Shown: piece after piece, positions 1 to 9,326 of the stretch
How the letters are laid out: each line of letters starts with the position of its first letter
Position numbering within the stretch: the first letter of the stretch is position 1
Source: Croceimicrobium sp963977415
Lineage (GTDB): Bacteria > Bacteroidota > Bacteroidia > Flavobacteriales > Schleiferiaceae
Length of the DNA stretch: 64,000 nt
Assembly: GCA_963977415.1 (NCBI GenBank)
Contig: CAXBOS010000002.1
Coordinates: 310,001 to 374,000, forward strand
Direction of reading: 5' to 3'
Notes under the pieces: generated by a model
The model's database searches: none
What the model was told of the DNA's origin: nothing
Seen by the model: the letters and a program-made list of their open reading frames with translations, nothing else
Made by a program: the position numbers and the translations under genes

Positions 1-1
1 G

Positions 2-2959
2 GTAGATCCACGCGATAAAAATCATATTTATGTGGGTTCCGCTTCCGGCGGGATGTGGCAGAGCACTAATGGCGGTACTTCGTGGGACTGCCTCTTTAAT
101 AATGAAACGGTTAGCAGTGTGGGCGCTTTGGCTTTAGATCCGCAAAACCCCGATGTTATTTGGCTGGGAACGGGCGAAGGTAATCCGCGTAACTCTAATA
201 CTGGCGGGGCAGGTTTATACAAATCCATAGACGGCGGCAAGAGCTGGAAAATGGTAGGACTGGAAAAAACTCGTCACATTCATCGGGTGATTGTAAATCC
301 TTTCAATCCCGATATCGTATATGTGGCAGCTATTGGCAATCCTTGGGCCGACTCTGAGCATCGCGGGGTTTATAAAACTACCGACGGCGGTAAAAACTGG
401 GAACGCATCTTATATCGTAACGCACGCACCGGTGCGGCCGAAATGGTAATGGATCCGCAGAATCCTGACAAACTTATAGTGAACATGTGGGAGCATCGTC
501 GTAACCCTTGGTTCTTTAAATCGGGCGGTCCTGGTAGTGGCTTGTTTATTAGCTACGATGGCGGTACTACCTGGAAAGAAAAAAAGGAAGACAGCGGTTT
601 ACCCAAAGGTGAATTAGGTCGGATGGGGATTGCCATTGCGGCTTCACAGCCTAGTCGTGTTTATGCTTTTATTGAAAAGAAAGGCAAGAATGCTCTCTAT
701 CGTAGTGAGAACGGTGGTGAAAATTGGCAGAAAATTTCCGAGGACGAAAATATTGGCAATCGTCCCTTCTATTACGCAGAGATTTACGTGGATCCCCACA
801 ATGAAAATCGCGTTTACAGTATTTGGTCGGTAATTAGTCGCTCCGAAGATGGAGGTAAAAACTGGGAAGTTATTGCGCCTTATAATTACATTCACCCCGA
901 CCACCACGCATTATTCATTCACCCAGAAGATCCTACCTACATAATTAATGGTAATGATGGCGGTTTAAATATCAGTCGCGATAAAGCCAAAACCTGGCGC
1001 TTTGTAAGCAACTTACCAATTGCGCAGTTCTACCATATTAATTACGATATGGAAACGCCTTATAATGTGTATGGTGGCATGCAAGATAATGGCTCTTGGA
1101 AAGGCCCAGCCTACGTTTGGCGCGCCGATGGTATTCGCAACGATTACTGGGAAGAACTCTTTTTTGGCGATGGCTTTGATGTTTCTCCCGATCCAAGCGA
1201 CAACCGTTTTGTTTACGCTATGAGTCAGGAAGGAAACGTAGGACGAATTGACACCGAAACGGGTTATTATAAGATGATTAAGCCCGTACATCCCGAAAAT
1301 GAAACCCTGCGTTTTAACTGGAATGCCCCTATCGCGCAAGACCCTTTTGATGATAAGACCATTTATTATGGCGCACAATACGTTTTCAAATCTCAGAATC
1401 AGGGCCAGTCTTGGGAGCTTATTAGTCCCGACTTAACCACCAACGATACCACCAAGCAAAATTATGGCGAAAGTGGAGGTTTAACTTATGATGTTACCGG
1501 TGCCGAAAATTATACAACCCTACTTTGTATTGAGCCATCTGGCCTTGAGCAAAATCTGCTGTGGGTAAGCTCTGACGATGGTAAATTACACCTAAGTAAA
1601 GATGGCGGTGCCAATTGGACCGATATCTCCAAAGCATTGAAAGACATGCCTCAAGGGGCTTGGATTCCGCAAATTGTGCACTCACAACATAAAAAAGGGG
1701 CCGCTTTCGTAGTAGCCAATGATTACCGACGCGGCAATGAAAAGGCCATGCTTTACTATACCGAAGACTATGGCCAAAGCTTTAAAAATATTGGCGGCAG
1801 TTTACCTGCTTATGTGATTAGCACTGTGCAAGACCCCAAAGATGAAAACCTGATTTTCGCAGGAACGCAGCGTGGGCTTTACTTTTCTTGGGATAAAGGT
1901 GCGCATTGGCAGAAATGGGGCAAAGATTTACCCACGGTATTGGTAAGCGATATGAAAATCCATCCCCGTGAAGACGATTTGATTCTAGGAACCTTCGGTC
2001 GTTCGGCCTATATTCTCGATGATTTAGAGACCTTACGTGCTTTGGTGAAAGCAAAAAGAGAGAATAGTTTAAAAGACTTCCACTTTTTCGCACCCCGCGA
2101 CATTTACAAAGTAGCTCGGAAAAGAGCGGATGGCTCGCGCTTTCCTGCCGACGGGATTTTTAAAGGCGAAAATCGTAGTACTTCCTTACAGGCCTTTGTT
2201 TACAATGGTTATGAAGCCTCCGATTCTATTAAAGACAAGAACATCAAGTTTGAAATTATCGATGCCCAAGGCGATGTTGTGCGCAGCCTTTACAGAGATG
2301 CGAAGGAAGGTATGCAAGCCTATTCTATCTATATGAGTGCGAAAGGGATTGGTTTCCCCAGTAAAAACCGTTCTCTAAAAGATACCAACGAAATTGCCCC
2401 GCTTGATTTAGTGACAGGCAACTATCGCATTATGGCCAGCTTTAACGGATTATCGCAAGAGTATTCCTTTAATTATCAGCCCGACCCTCGCTTATCTATC
2501 GCTTCCGCAGATGAAGCTAAAAATATTGCTTACCAAAAGGAATTAGACCAATCTTTAGCCAATCTTCATGTTTATACCGATTGGTTAAAAAGTGCACAGA
2601 CTAAACTGAAAATCGCGCAGTCTATCGCCGAATTTCAATTGGATACCGATCAGGCGAAAGCCTTTAACGACAGTCTAAAACCTTTACAGCAAGGTCTTAA
2701 AAAATTGGAGGAACGCGTGTATGGCCGCGAAGTAGACGGCTATTACGATCAACCCAAGACCTTACAGTCGCAGTATTATGCCGTTTTAGGCTATGTTGGA
2801 TCCGGCTGGGATGGTGTTCCTTCGCAGGCTGAAATATTAAAGAAGGGCTACCAAAAAAGTGAAACCGAGTTTATTAAAGACCTACAAGCTTTTCAGCAGA
2901 AGGAATGGCTCAAATTCGCCGCTTTAAGAGAACAATTTAACCTACAATTACAAGACTAA
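2..2959 (+). CDS. VPS10/sortilin-like BNR-repeat protein (5' partial)
   Basis: The frame is open to the first bases of the window, so the signal peptide and first blades lie upstream. The visible 985 residues contain about ten Asp-box/BNR repeats of the form S/T-x-D-G-G-x-x-W (for example SIDGGKSWK, TTDGGKNWE, SYDGGTTWK, SEDGGKNWE, SKDGGANWT), the hallmark of sortilin/sialidase-type beta-propellers. The last ~150 residues are charged and look helical. No T9SS sorting domain follows the propeller. Bacteroidota homologues of this size are annotated as VPS10-domain or glycosyl-hydrolase-like exported proteins; substrate and enzymatic activity are unknown. The stop overlaps the next start (TAATG), so the two genes are translationally coupled. 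Confidence 0.85.
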   Translation, partial: VDPRDKNHIYVGSASGGMWQSTNGGTSWDCLFNNETVSSVGALALDPQNPDVIWLGTGEGNPRNSNTGGAGLYKSIDGGKSWKMVGLEKTRHIHRVIVNPFNPDIVYVAAIGNPWADSEHRGVYKTTDGGKNWERILYRNARTGAAEMVMDPQNPDKLIVNMWEHRRNPWFFKSGGPGSGLFISYDGGTTWKEKKEDSGLPKGELGRMGIAIAASQPSRVYAFIEKKGKNALYRSENGGENWQKISEDENIGNRPFYYAEIYVDPHNENRVYSIWSVISRSEDGGKNWEVIAPYNYIHPDHHALFIHPEDPTYIINGNDGGLNISRDKAKTWRFVSNLPIAQFYHINYDMETPYNVYGGMQDNGSWKGPAYVWRADGIRNDYWEELFFGDGFDVSPDPSDNRFVYAMSQEGNVGRIDTETGYYKMIKPVHPENETLRFNWNAPIAQDPFDDKTIYYGAQYVFKSQNQGQSWELISPDLTTNDTTKQNYGESGGLTYDVTGAENYTTLLCIEPSGLEQNLLWVSSDDGKLHLSKDGGANWTDISKALKDMPQGAWIPQIVHSQHKKGAAFVVANDYRRGNEKAMLYYTEDYGQSFKNIGGSLPAYVISTVQDPKDENLIFAGTQRGLYFSWDKGAHWQKWGKDLPTVLVSDMKIHPREDDLILGTFGRSAYILDDLETLRALVKAKRENSLKDFHFFAPRDIYKVARKRADGSRFPADGIFKGENRSTSLQAFVYNGYEASDSIKDKNIKFEIIDAQGDVVRSLYRDAKEGMQAYSIYMSAKGIGFPSKNRSLKDTNEIAPLDLVTGNYRIMASFNGLSQEYSFNYQPDPRLSIASADEAKNIAYQKELDQSLANLHVYTDWLKSAQTKLKIAQSIAEFQLDTDQAKAFNDSLKPLQQGLKKLEERVYGREVDGYYDQPKTLQSQYYAVLGYVGSGWDGVPSQAEILKKGYQKSETEFIKDLQAFQQKEWLKFAALREQFNLQLQD

Positions 2960-4179
2960 TGGCTAATTACGATGCCTTAATTATTGGCGCCGGTGCTGCT
3001 GGATTAGTGGCGGCCAAAGAACTAGAAAATTATCATTTAAAAGTTTTAGTAATCGACGCCTCCGATCGTGTAGGTGGTCGATTGCGCTCCGACAAAGTGA
3101 ATGGATTTACCTTAGATCATGGCTTTCAAGTGTTGTTAAGCGCTTACCCCCTAGCTCAGAAACATCTCGATTTCAAAGCTTTAAACTTAAAGCCTTTTAA
3201 ATCTGGCGCCTTTTGCTTTAGCGGTCGTGACCACTTTTTAGTGGAAGATGTTAATCGTAATGCGGCTGCCTATTTGCGTATGGCCTTTTCTCCAGTGGGT
3301 AGCATTTGGGATAAGCTTAAGCTCGCCAAAAGCGAAGAAATGATCTTTAACGAGCCTGAAATATCCACTCTCGATTATTTAAAACAACGTGGTTTTAGCG
3401 ATAAAATCATTAACCAGTTTTTTAGACCCTTTTTTGGCGGTATCTTTTTAGAAGATGAATTAAAAACCTCTTGTCGCCAATTTCAATTCATATTTAAAAT
3501 GTTTGCCTTAGGCGAGGCCATGCTTCCGCAAGATGGCATAGAAAGCATCGCTAGCCATTTAAAATCGCAATTGAAAGAAACTCATTTTCGCATGAACGCG
3601 CAGGTTAAAGGCGTTCGCAAAGGTGAGGTAGAATTGAGCGACGGGGAAATTATTACCGGCAAGCAGATTATTATTGCTACCGATCCCAGTGCCATTTTCC
3701 CCCAATTGGTGCAGGACATCAGTTGGAACGAAACCCATCAATATTATTTTGCGAGTCCTAAAAGTCCCTTTCCCAAGGGCTACATCAGTCTTTCCTTTGC
3801 GGAAGATGCGCTTATTAACAATATCGCGGTGCTAAGTGATGTTTCTGCTAGCTATGCACCGAAAGGGCAGCATTTAATATCGGTGAGCATTCGCAATCAG
3901 AAATCGAAGAGCGATGATCAGATTGAGAATGAAATTAGGCGCGAATTAATCGCCTCGGGCTATGAAACCGCGCGCGATTGGACTTTCATCCGCAACTATA
4001 AAATTAGAAAGGCCTTACCTAGTATTTCCAATAATGCCTATACCCGTCCTTTTGAAGAAAACCGTATTGCTGAAGGAATCTATATTGCTGGCGATCAGAT
4101 GTTAAACCCAAGTTTAAACGCCGCGATGGAAAGTGGCGAATTGGCCGCGAAGGCCCTCATTTTAAATCACACAAACTAA
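2959..4179 (+). CDS. FAD-dependent oxidoreductase (amine oxidase / phytoene desaturase-like)
   Basis: A 406-residue flavoprotein. The N-terminal Rossmann motif G10-x-G12-x-x-G15 is followed by the DRVGGRL segment (about 37-43) that binds the ribityl/phosphate part of FAD in monoamine-oxidase and phytoene-desaturase families. The C-terminus has the matching FAD segment, IYIAGDQML followed by AAMESGELAA. No signal peptide is visible, so it should be cytoplasmic or membrane-associated. Its start overlaps the upstream stop by one base and its stop overlaps the next start (TAATG), giving a tightly coupled three-gene run. The substrate cannot be read from the sequence; many homologues are annotated only as NAD(P)/FAD-dependent oxidoreductase. 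Confidence 0.88.
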   Translation: MANYDALIIGAGAAGLVAAKELENYHLKVLVIDASDRVGGRLRSDKVNGFTLDHGFQVLLSAYPLAQKHLDFKALNLKPFKSGAFCFSGRDHFLVEDVNRNAAAYLRMAFSPVGSIWDKLKLAKSEEMIFNEPEISTLDYLKQRGFSDKIINQFFRPFFGGIFLEDELKTSCRQFQFIFKMFALGEAMLPQDGIESIASHLKSQLKETHFRMNAQVKGVRKGEVELSDGEIITGKQIIIATDPSAIFPQLVQDISWNETHQYYFASPKSPFPKGYISLSFAEDALINNIAVLSDVSASYAPKGQHLISVSIRNQKSKSDDQIENEIRRELIASGYETARDWTFIRNYKIRKALPSISNNAYTRPFEENRIAEGIYIAGDQMLNPSLNAAMESGELAAKALILNHTN

Positions 4180-4430
4180 TGCGTATTGTTGGTCCTATAC
4201 CCCATCCAAAATTTAAAATAGTGCTTTATGCCCAAGAGCAACATTGGTATGTTGAAATTGAAACGGGTCCCATGAAACAATGCTTTAAAGTGCCAAAGGA
4301 GCGCGCGAAAAGCCAGGCTGACGTTGCCCAGTGGCTGGATGAAACTTTTAGCGAAGAGACGTATCGCATTTTCGAAGCGATGTATCGAAATTATAAAGCT
4401 AGTGCCGATCGGAATTTTCCTGCGATGTAG
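4179..4430 (+). CDS. Small conserved-looking protein of unknown function
   Basis: An 83-residue soluble protein with no signal peptide or membrane segment. I do not recognise the family. The ATG shares a base with the stop of the oxidoreductase gene, which strongly supports translation and co-expression with it. The composition is mixed alpha/beta: two short strands near the N-terminus (FKIVLYA, WYVEIET) then a charged helical half. An accessory to the oxidoreductase is a context guess only. Confidence 0.7.
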   Translation: MRIVGPIPHPKFKIVLYAQEQHWYVEIETGPMKQCFKVPKERAKSQADVAQWLDETFSEETYRIFEAMYRNYKASADRNFPAM

Positions 4431-4445
4431 AAATAGCTAAGATTT

Positions 4446-4781
4446 TTGAAAGGATTTTTTTACATACTAAAATGTGCAGATGCTTCTTATTACTGCGGTA
4501 GTACTAATAACTTAGAATTACGTTTGGCACAACATCAGCATGGTTTAGGCGCAAATCATACCAAAAAACACTTACCAGTAGAACTCGTTTATTTTGAGGA
4601 GTTTAGTCGAATTGACGAGGCTTTTCTGCGAGAGAAGCAAGTTCAAGGCTGGAGTAGAAAAAAGAAGGAAGCCTTAGTTTCAAAGGCTTTAGAAAAGCTG
4701 CCCGGCTTGTCTATTGCTTACCGAGATCTTAATTCTAAAGAATCTAAAATTGATCCAAACAAGTCTGACCTGTCTTCCTGA
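4446..4781 (+). CDS. GIY-YIG nuclease-domain protein (YhbQ/UPF0213-like)
   Basis: A 111-residue protein made almost entirely of a GIY-YIG domain: F5-Y6-I7 and Y16-C17-G18 stand in the GIY and YIG positions, followed by S19-T20-N and the conserved R26. A later REKQVQGWSRKKKEAL segment matches the helix carrying the metal-binding Glu. The start is TTG; an in-frame stop lies only four codons upstream and no ATG is available. Single-domain members of this family are putative DNA nucleases of unclear role. It lies 15 bases after the coupled three-gene run and may be transcribed with it. Confidence 0.85.
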   Translation: MKGFFYILKCADASYYCGSTNNLELRLAQHQHGLGANHTKKHLPVELVYFEEFSRIDEAFLREKQVQGWSRKKKEALVSKALEKLPGLSIAYRDLNSKESKIDPNKSDLSS

Positions 4782-4791
4782 CTTTATACCA

Positions 4792-4976
4792 GAGCTTCAA
4801 GAGTCTTAGCCACCCGCAGGTATCGATTAAAATCCATCAATTATTTGACCGCTATAGTAAAAATGCTAAACCCGGGGCCTGAGGTTCTCGAAGGCTGAGG
4901 GAATTAAGATGCGCAACACATCCGCGATTACCGGGGCTTCGAGAGCCTCAGCCACCTGCACGAATCGATTAAAGTC
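4792..4976. repeat. REP-like direct and inverted repeats
   Basis: Two direct 43-base copies (4792-4834 and 4934-4976) agree at 35 positions by hand alignment, including GCCACC and ATCGATTAAA. Between them, 4879-4893 is the inverted counterpart of 4937-4951: a 15-bp potential stem (CTTCGAGAGCCTCAG against CTGAGGTTCTCGAAG) with one G-T pair and a ~43-base loop. The CTTCGA..CTCAG core resembles the short palindromic repeats scattered between genes in many Flavobacteria. These occupy most of the gene-poor stretch after the GIY-YIG gene; I see no promoter or gene there. Confidence 0.6.
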
Positions 4977-5380
4977 TCTGCCCGCCAGAACTCTTTTTTC
5001 GCAACCATTTTCCATTAGAACAAAAATGGACTTTATTAGACAGTTCCTATTCGAAACAGAAATTCCTATCCTCTGCCCTAGTCTATAGCGCTGCCTTTAA
5101 ATTGGGGGTTTTCCCAGAAGCTTCGTCTAATTTTCATCGGGAAGTAAAGAAAGATGAAGCAATTAGCTTTAATGTTCAAGTTAAGGATGACTTAGAGCCT
5201 AAAAACCTAAGCTTCGAGCTGCATACAGAGCACAAGGCACTGACTTTTGAAGCTGATTCGATGCTCTTAAAAGATGGCAAACTAAAGCTATATACTACTT
5301 TTAGTAAAAGAGGTCTTTACGACCTGCATCTTAAATCAGGTGAAGACTATTTATGCACTTATATACTTAAAGTAAAGTGA
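4973..5380 (+). pseudogene. Probable gene remnant, C-terminal fragment of an unknown protein
   Basis: The frame is open from 4973, right after a stop inside the REP-like repeat, to the stop at 5380. It has no ATG and only one TTG (5102). The upstream part still reads as protein-like sequence (KFLSSALVYSAAFKLGVFP), so the frame probably once extended further and lost its start. The C-terminus looks like a small beta-sandwich (SFELHTEHKALTF, GLYDLHLKSGEDYLCTYILK), as at the end of some exported transglutaminase-like proteins, but the family cannot be named. A functional short protein starting at the TTG is possible but less likely. Confidence 0.45.
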
Positions 5381-5684
5381 TAATTATCTTCACAAAACCA
5401 TCTTTAATTTACTGCTAAATTTTAGTTGAGAACATTAGAGTTTCTTTCTCTGCTAAAACTTAATCTTTGCCAAGAGTTTTTAAAACAGATTCGTTTTGAG
5501 CTCAGTATAACATGATTTAGGTTTCAAAACTCCGATAAATAGTGAGACTAAATACTAAGCGCTAGTTGAATAAAACTGAAAGCACCGCATTAAGGTGATT
5601 ACTGCTAATGATAAAGCAATTTTTCACCGAAGACTAGATTTCTATATTTAGCCATACCTTGCAGCATTAATCAATTTTACCTTC
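5381..5684. other. Intergenic stretch without recognised gene
   Basis: A 304-base AT-rich gap between the gene remnant and the beta-barrel gene. The only promoter-like signal is TATATTTA at 5643-5650, one base off the Bacteroidota -7 consensus, without a clear -33 partner. No RNA gene or long ORF is seen. Confidence 0.5.
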
Positions 5685-6314
5685 ATGAAAAATCTTAAAA
5701 TAGCTTTTGGAGCTGTCTTAGCCTTAAGTCTTATGAGTCTTAGCCTTAATGCTCAAACTTTTTCTTTTACCGGAACGGCTGGCTATGCACGACCACAAGG
5801 TGATGCATTTGTAGATCAAAACACTGGAAAAAGTTTAAGCTCCTTTGGACTAGGTTATTCTTTAGAATTCTTGTATTTATTGGAAAGTGATGAACGTATT
5901 GGTGTCGGCATCGCCTATAGTGGTAATGCCCTATTTGGTGTCGAGTCGGAAGATAATTTTGATATTGGTCTTTATGGTCTAGGTTTTTACGGAGCCAAAG
6001 CTCGTTACCGATTATTTGAGTCAGATCGGAAATTTAGCCCTTATGCTGGTTTAGGCTTAGGACTGGCCGTTTTTTCAACTCCCGACGTTACCATCACCGA
6101 TAATATCACAGGTAGCTCAACTTTAGTGCCTGGTGCAAGTGCTTTTTCTTTGGGCCTAGCCCCAGAGCTTGGACTGCATATTAGCAATTTCGTAATATCG
6201 GTAGCCTATATTGTACCAATGAAGTACACGATAAACTCTGATACAGGAGATTTTAATGGCACTGCTGGCGCCTTAAATATCAACCTTGGCTTTGTTTACG
6301 ATTTCTCACTTTAG
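5685..6314 (+). CDS. Outer-membrane beta-barrel (porin-family) protein
   Basis: A 209-residue exported protein. Residues 1-24 form a signal peptide (MKNLKIAF, hydrophobic core, LNAQT cleavage). The mature part alternates polar/aromatic and glycine-rich strands typical of an 8-stranded barrel (LGYSLEFLYLL, DIGLYGLGFYGAKARYRLF, SPYAGLGLGLAVF, APELGLHISNFVISVAYIVPMKYT), and the C-terminal strand ends in VYDFSL. Such barrels are structural or unknown in function; no catalytic motif is visible. It is a single gene followed by a strong hairpin terminator. Confidence 0.75.
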   Translation: MKNLKIAFGAVLALSLMSLSLNAQTFSFTGTAGYARPQGDAFVDQNTGKSLSSFGLGYSLEFLYLLESDERIGVGIAYSGNALFGVESEDNFDIGLYGLGFYGAKARYRLFESDRKFSPYAGLGLGLAVFSTPDVTITDNITGSSTLVPGASAFSLGLAPELGLHISNFVISVAYIVPMKYTINSDTGDFNGTAGALNINLGFVYDFSL

Positions 6315-6330
6315 TAAATTCCTATTTTAT

Positions 6331-6367
6331 CAAGGCTCTTATTTCACTAATAGAAATAGGAGCCTTT
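6331..6367 (+). terminator. Rho-independent terminator of the beta-barrel gene
   Basis: Inverted repeat AAGGCTC-T-TATTTC / GAAATA-G-GAGCCTT with a 7-base loop, followed by a T/A-rich run. Confidence 0.8.
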
Positions 6368-6392
6368 ATTATTTTAGTTCGCACTTAACGAC

Positions 6393-8684
6393 ATGATTGA
6401 TATGTTACGATTATTAGGTTTTCTGTTAATTTTGATTATCCCCAGTTGTCTACTATCTCAGATTCCATTTATCCCCGATGGCTGGGTCTACAGCCCTAAT
6501 GAAGTCTCCAAAATAGAAATCCTAATCGATACAGACAGCCTTGCGGTTATTTTGGACCCTGCCAATGCAAGCTCCGATCACGAATTTCCGGCGACGCTTA
6601 TTTTTACTAATGCCAATCTAAATGACACGCTTACAAATATTGGTTTTCGTTTGCGTGGCAACACATCGCGACAAGCGGATAAAAAATCCTTTAAAGTTTC
6701 GATCAACAGCTTTACCAGTGGTCTCCGTTACCAAGGTTTTAAAGACTTTAACCTAAATGGTGAGCATAACGACCCCAGTATTAGTAGGGCCCGCATAGCT
6801 TGGGAATTCGCTGCTGCAGAAGGGATAGCAAGCTCGCGCTGCGTTCATACAGAACTTTACATTAATGGCGAGTATAAAGGACTCTATATCAATACCGAGC
6901 ACATTAACAACGATTGGCTTAGTCTTCGCTTTGGAAACAATACCGGTAATTTATACAAGTGTACTTACCCTGCCAATTTGCGGTTTATAAGCAATAACCC
7001 CAATGATTATAAACTAACCAAAAACAATGGCGAACGCGTTTATGAACTTAAAACCAATGAAGATGTGGATGACTATACTAAACTAGCGCAGTTCATTGAC
7101 ATCTTAAATAATACTCCTCAAAATCAACTAGTTTGTAGTTTAGACTCGGTCTTTAATATTGAAAGCTATTTACAAGCCCTGGCCTTCGAAGTGATTATGG
7201 GGCATTGGGATAACTACAGCTTTAACCAGAATAATTATTACCTCTACGAAAACCCACAAAGCGGGAAAATTGAATACATCCCTTATGATATCGACAATAG
7301 TATGGGGATAGATTGGTTTGGTATAGATTGGGCTACGCGTGATGTAAATAATTGGCATAATGCCGGGCAAAATTTCCCTTTAGCCAATCGACTTTTAGCG
7401 ATATCTGCCTTGAAGGATATCTACAAATATTATTTGCGCGATTACGCTACCAAGATTGGAAGTAATACTTTTAGCAACAGTATAGATTCTATTAAAAATC
7501 AGATTAATAGCTACGCTTACGCAGATACCTTTAAAAGTTTAGATTACGGTTTTAGCAACAGTGATTTCGACTTAAGTTTCACAACCAATCAAGCGAATCA
7601 ACACGTTAAGAAAGGCATCAAGTCATATCTTAATACGCGCTCTAGCACGGCCTTAAGTCAACTAGGAACTTTCGATGTAGCGCCCATAATTCATTCACCA
7701 CAAGCGGATGTTAATACACTGCCCGGACAAATTGTATTTAAAGCATTTATTGTAGATGAATCCCTTAGCACTGCTACTTGTAATTACAGCCTTAGCGGCG
7801 GCGCCAGTCAAAGTATTATTCTTTACGATGATGGCCTTCATAACGATGGGCAGGCTAATGACGGCATCTATGCCAATGCAATAAACCAGCCTCCTACTGG
7901 AAACATTTCCTATCAAATTACGGCGAGCGACAGCCAAGGCAAGCAAAGCACCAAGCCCTGCACCGCCAATAGTATAAACATTCGACTGCTGGGCGATTTA
8001 GTCATCAACGAGTTTATGGCGGATAACGATAATACCATTGCGGATAATAATGGCGCTTATAATGACTGGATTGAACTTTACAATAATAGTAGCGATAGCC
8101 TTTTCTTGGGCGATTATTATTTAAGTGATAATTCTACCACTCCATTCGAATGGCAGCTACCCGCCGAATATTTAGATGCGGGAGACTTCATTATCTTTTG
8201 GGCTTCCAGCGATACCACGGCGGGGATATACCACACTAATTTTGGCTTATCAAAAGGCGGCGAAGAAATTATTCTTGCCAAGAATACTAACGGTCAGGTT
8301 GATACCGCCGATTTGATCACATTTGGCGCACAAACGTCGGATATAAGCTACGGCCGATCTTATGATGCTAGTCCTACGTGGATTAGCTTCTCGGTGCCTA
8401 CACCCAATGCTTCCAATGGTACTTTAAGCCTTGAAGCTTTAAAAGGAAGCTTAAATTTTAGTGCTTATCCTAATCCTTATTCCCACAGTTTCAACTTGGA
8501 TAATTCCAATGCTTCTGACTTGCACTACCAATTACTGGACTTGCAAGGACGGGTTTTACGCTTTGGAAAAATTGCATCCGGAGCAAGTATTTCAATTTAT
8601 GACGAGTCTGCTAAAGGCCTGCGCATCTTGGCTTTAAGCCTAAATGGAGAAGCGGTGCTGCGATACCTTTTAATTAAAAATTAG
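6393..8684 (+). CDS. CotH-kinase-domain protein with lamin-tail domain and T9SS sorting domain
   Basis: A 763-residue secreted protein. Residues 1-22 are a signal peptide. About 35-420 form a CotH-type (atypical protein kinase) domain: FRLRGNTSRQADKKSFKV at about 85-102, EHND, and the acidic motif YDIDNSMG near 300, matching the metal-binding part of spore-coat CotH kinases. About 530-650 is a lamin-tail domain (VINEFMADNDN..DWIELYN). The last ~75 residues are a T9SS type A sorting domain (AYPNPYSHSF, then a beta-sandwich ending YLLIKN). Expected fate is export through T9SS to the cell surface or medium. CotH proteins of this architecture in Bacteroidota have no proven substrate. It is flanked by terminators, so probably monocistronic. 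Confidence 0.9.
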   Translation: MIDMLRLLGFLLILIIPSCLLSQIPFIPDGWVYSPNEVSKIEILIDTDSLAVILDPANASSDHEFPATLIFTNANLNDTLTNIGFRLRGNTSRQADKKSFKVSINSFTSGLRYQGFKDFNLNGEHNDPSISRARIAWEFAAAEGIASSRCVHTELYINGEYKGLYINTEHINNDWLSLRFGNNTGNLYKCTYPANLRFISNNPNDYKLTKNNGERVYELKTNEDVDDYTKLAQFIDILNNTPQNQLVCSLDSVFNIESYLQALAFEVIMGHWDNYSFNQNNYYLYENPQSGKIEYIPYDIDNSMGIDWFGIDWATRDVNNWHNAGQNFPLANRLLAISALKDIYKYYLRDYATKIGSNTFSNSIDSIKNQINSYAYADTFKSLDYGFSNSDFDLSFTTNQANQHVKKGIKSYLNTRSSTALSQLGTFDVAPIIHSPQADVNTLPGQIVFKAFIVDESLSTATCNYSLSGGASQSIILYDDGLHNDGQANDGIYANAINQPPTGNISYQITASDSQGKQSTKPCTANSINIRLLGDLVINEFMADNDNTIADNNGAYNDWIELYNNSSDSLFLGDYYLSDNSTTPFEWQLPAEYLDAGDFIIFWASSDTTAGIYHTNFGLSKGGEEIILAKNTNGQVDTADLITFGAQTSDISYGRSYDASPTWISFSVPTPNASNGTLSLEALKGSLNFSAYPNPYSHSFNLDNSNASDLHYQLLDLQGRVLRFGKIASGASISIYDESAKGLRILALSLNGEAVLRYLLIKN

Positions 8685-8716
8685 TAGCCTAGGCATTTAT
8701 CTGTAATCCCGTCAGG

Positions 8717-8762
8717 AACTTGTATTTAAGCACCTAACTGTGCCTACTACAAGTTATTTTTT
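8717..8762 (+). terminator. Terminator after the CotH gene
   Basis: Arms AACTTGTA (8717-8724) and TACAAGTT (8748-8755) enclose an inner GCAC..GTGC hairpin and precede ATTTTTTG. Confidence 0.65.
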
Positions 8763-8846
8763 GTAAAACATCATAAACTTTTTGTCTATAATATTTTACA
8801 TTTAGTAAACAATGCTATACATTTGATTATCTTAAAAATCAAAATT

Positions 8847-9326
8847 ATGAGCTTATTACTGCCCCATCGTTTTAAAAAGATAAGTCGGATCCTGTTTTAT
8901 CTCTTTTTCGGCTTCGGGATTTATTACATGCTATTTTTAGAGGGAGATCCAAAAGTGGAGGAGCTTTTTACCTTTGAAGTCCCTGCTTTAATCAACGACG
9001 AAATATTCGGTCCTGCTGAAAGCGGTTGGATTGAAACCGTTTATATTGATGAGCTGCTCTCGGTCTTCATTATTATTTTTGGCCTCTTGGCCGGTTTCTC
9101 GAAAGAAAAGTATGAAGACGAGCTAATTGATAAACTTCGCAATGATGCCCTAAGAATAAGTCTATTTATTAGCTATGGTATATTGTTATTAACTGTTTTA
9201 AGCATCTTTGGAATGATCTTTTTGACCTTCCTCTTTGCTCAGCTCTTTTTGATTCTTTTTCTTTTCAATCTCATCTTCGACCTTAAGTTATTGAAGCATT
9301 ATAAAACAGCTAGCAATGACGAATAA
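8847..9326 (+). CDS. Small polytopic membrane protein, partner of XRE regulator
   Basis: 159 residues with about four membrane segments (near 14-32, 70-88, 108-126 and 128-146) and the LLPHRFKKI N-terminus often seen in small Bacteroidota membrane proteins. The ATG at 8847 is preferred; a TTG 24 bases upstream would add an unlikely charged N-terminus. The last 11 bases overlap the following helix-turn-helix gene, so the two are translationally coupled. The family has no assigned function. The pairing suggests the membrane protein either senses something for the regulator or is its target. Confidence 0.72.
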   Translation: MSLLLPHRFKKISRILFYLFFGFGIYYMLFLEGDPKVEELFTFEVPALINDEIFGPAESGWIETVYIDELLSVFIIIFGLLAGFSKEKYEDELIDKLRNDALRISLFISYGILLLTVLSIFGMIFLTFLFAQLFLILFLFNLIFDLKLLKHYKTASNDE

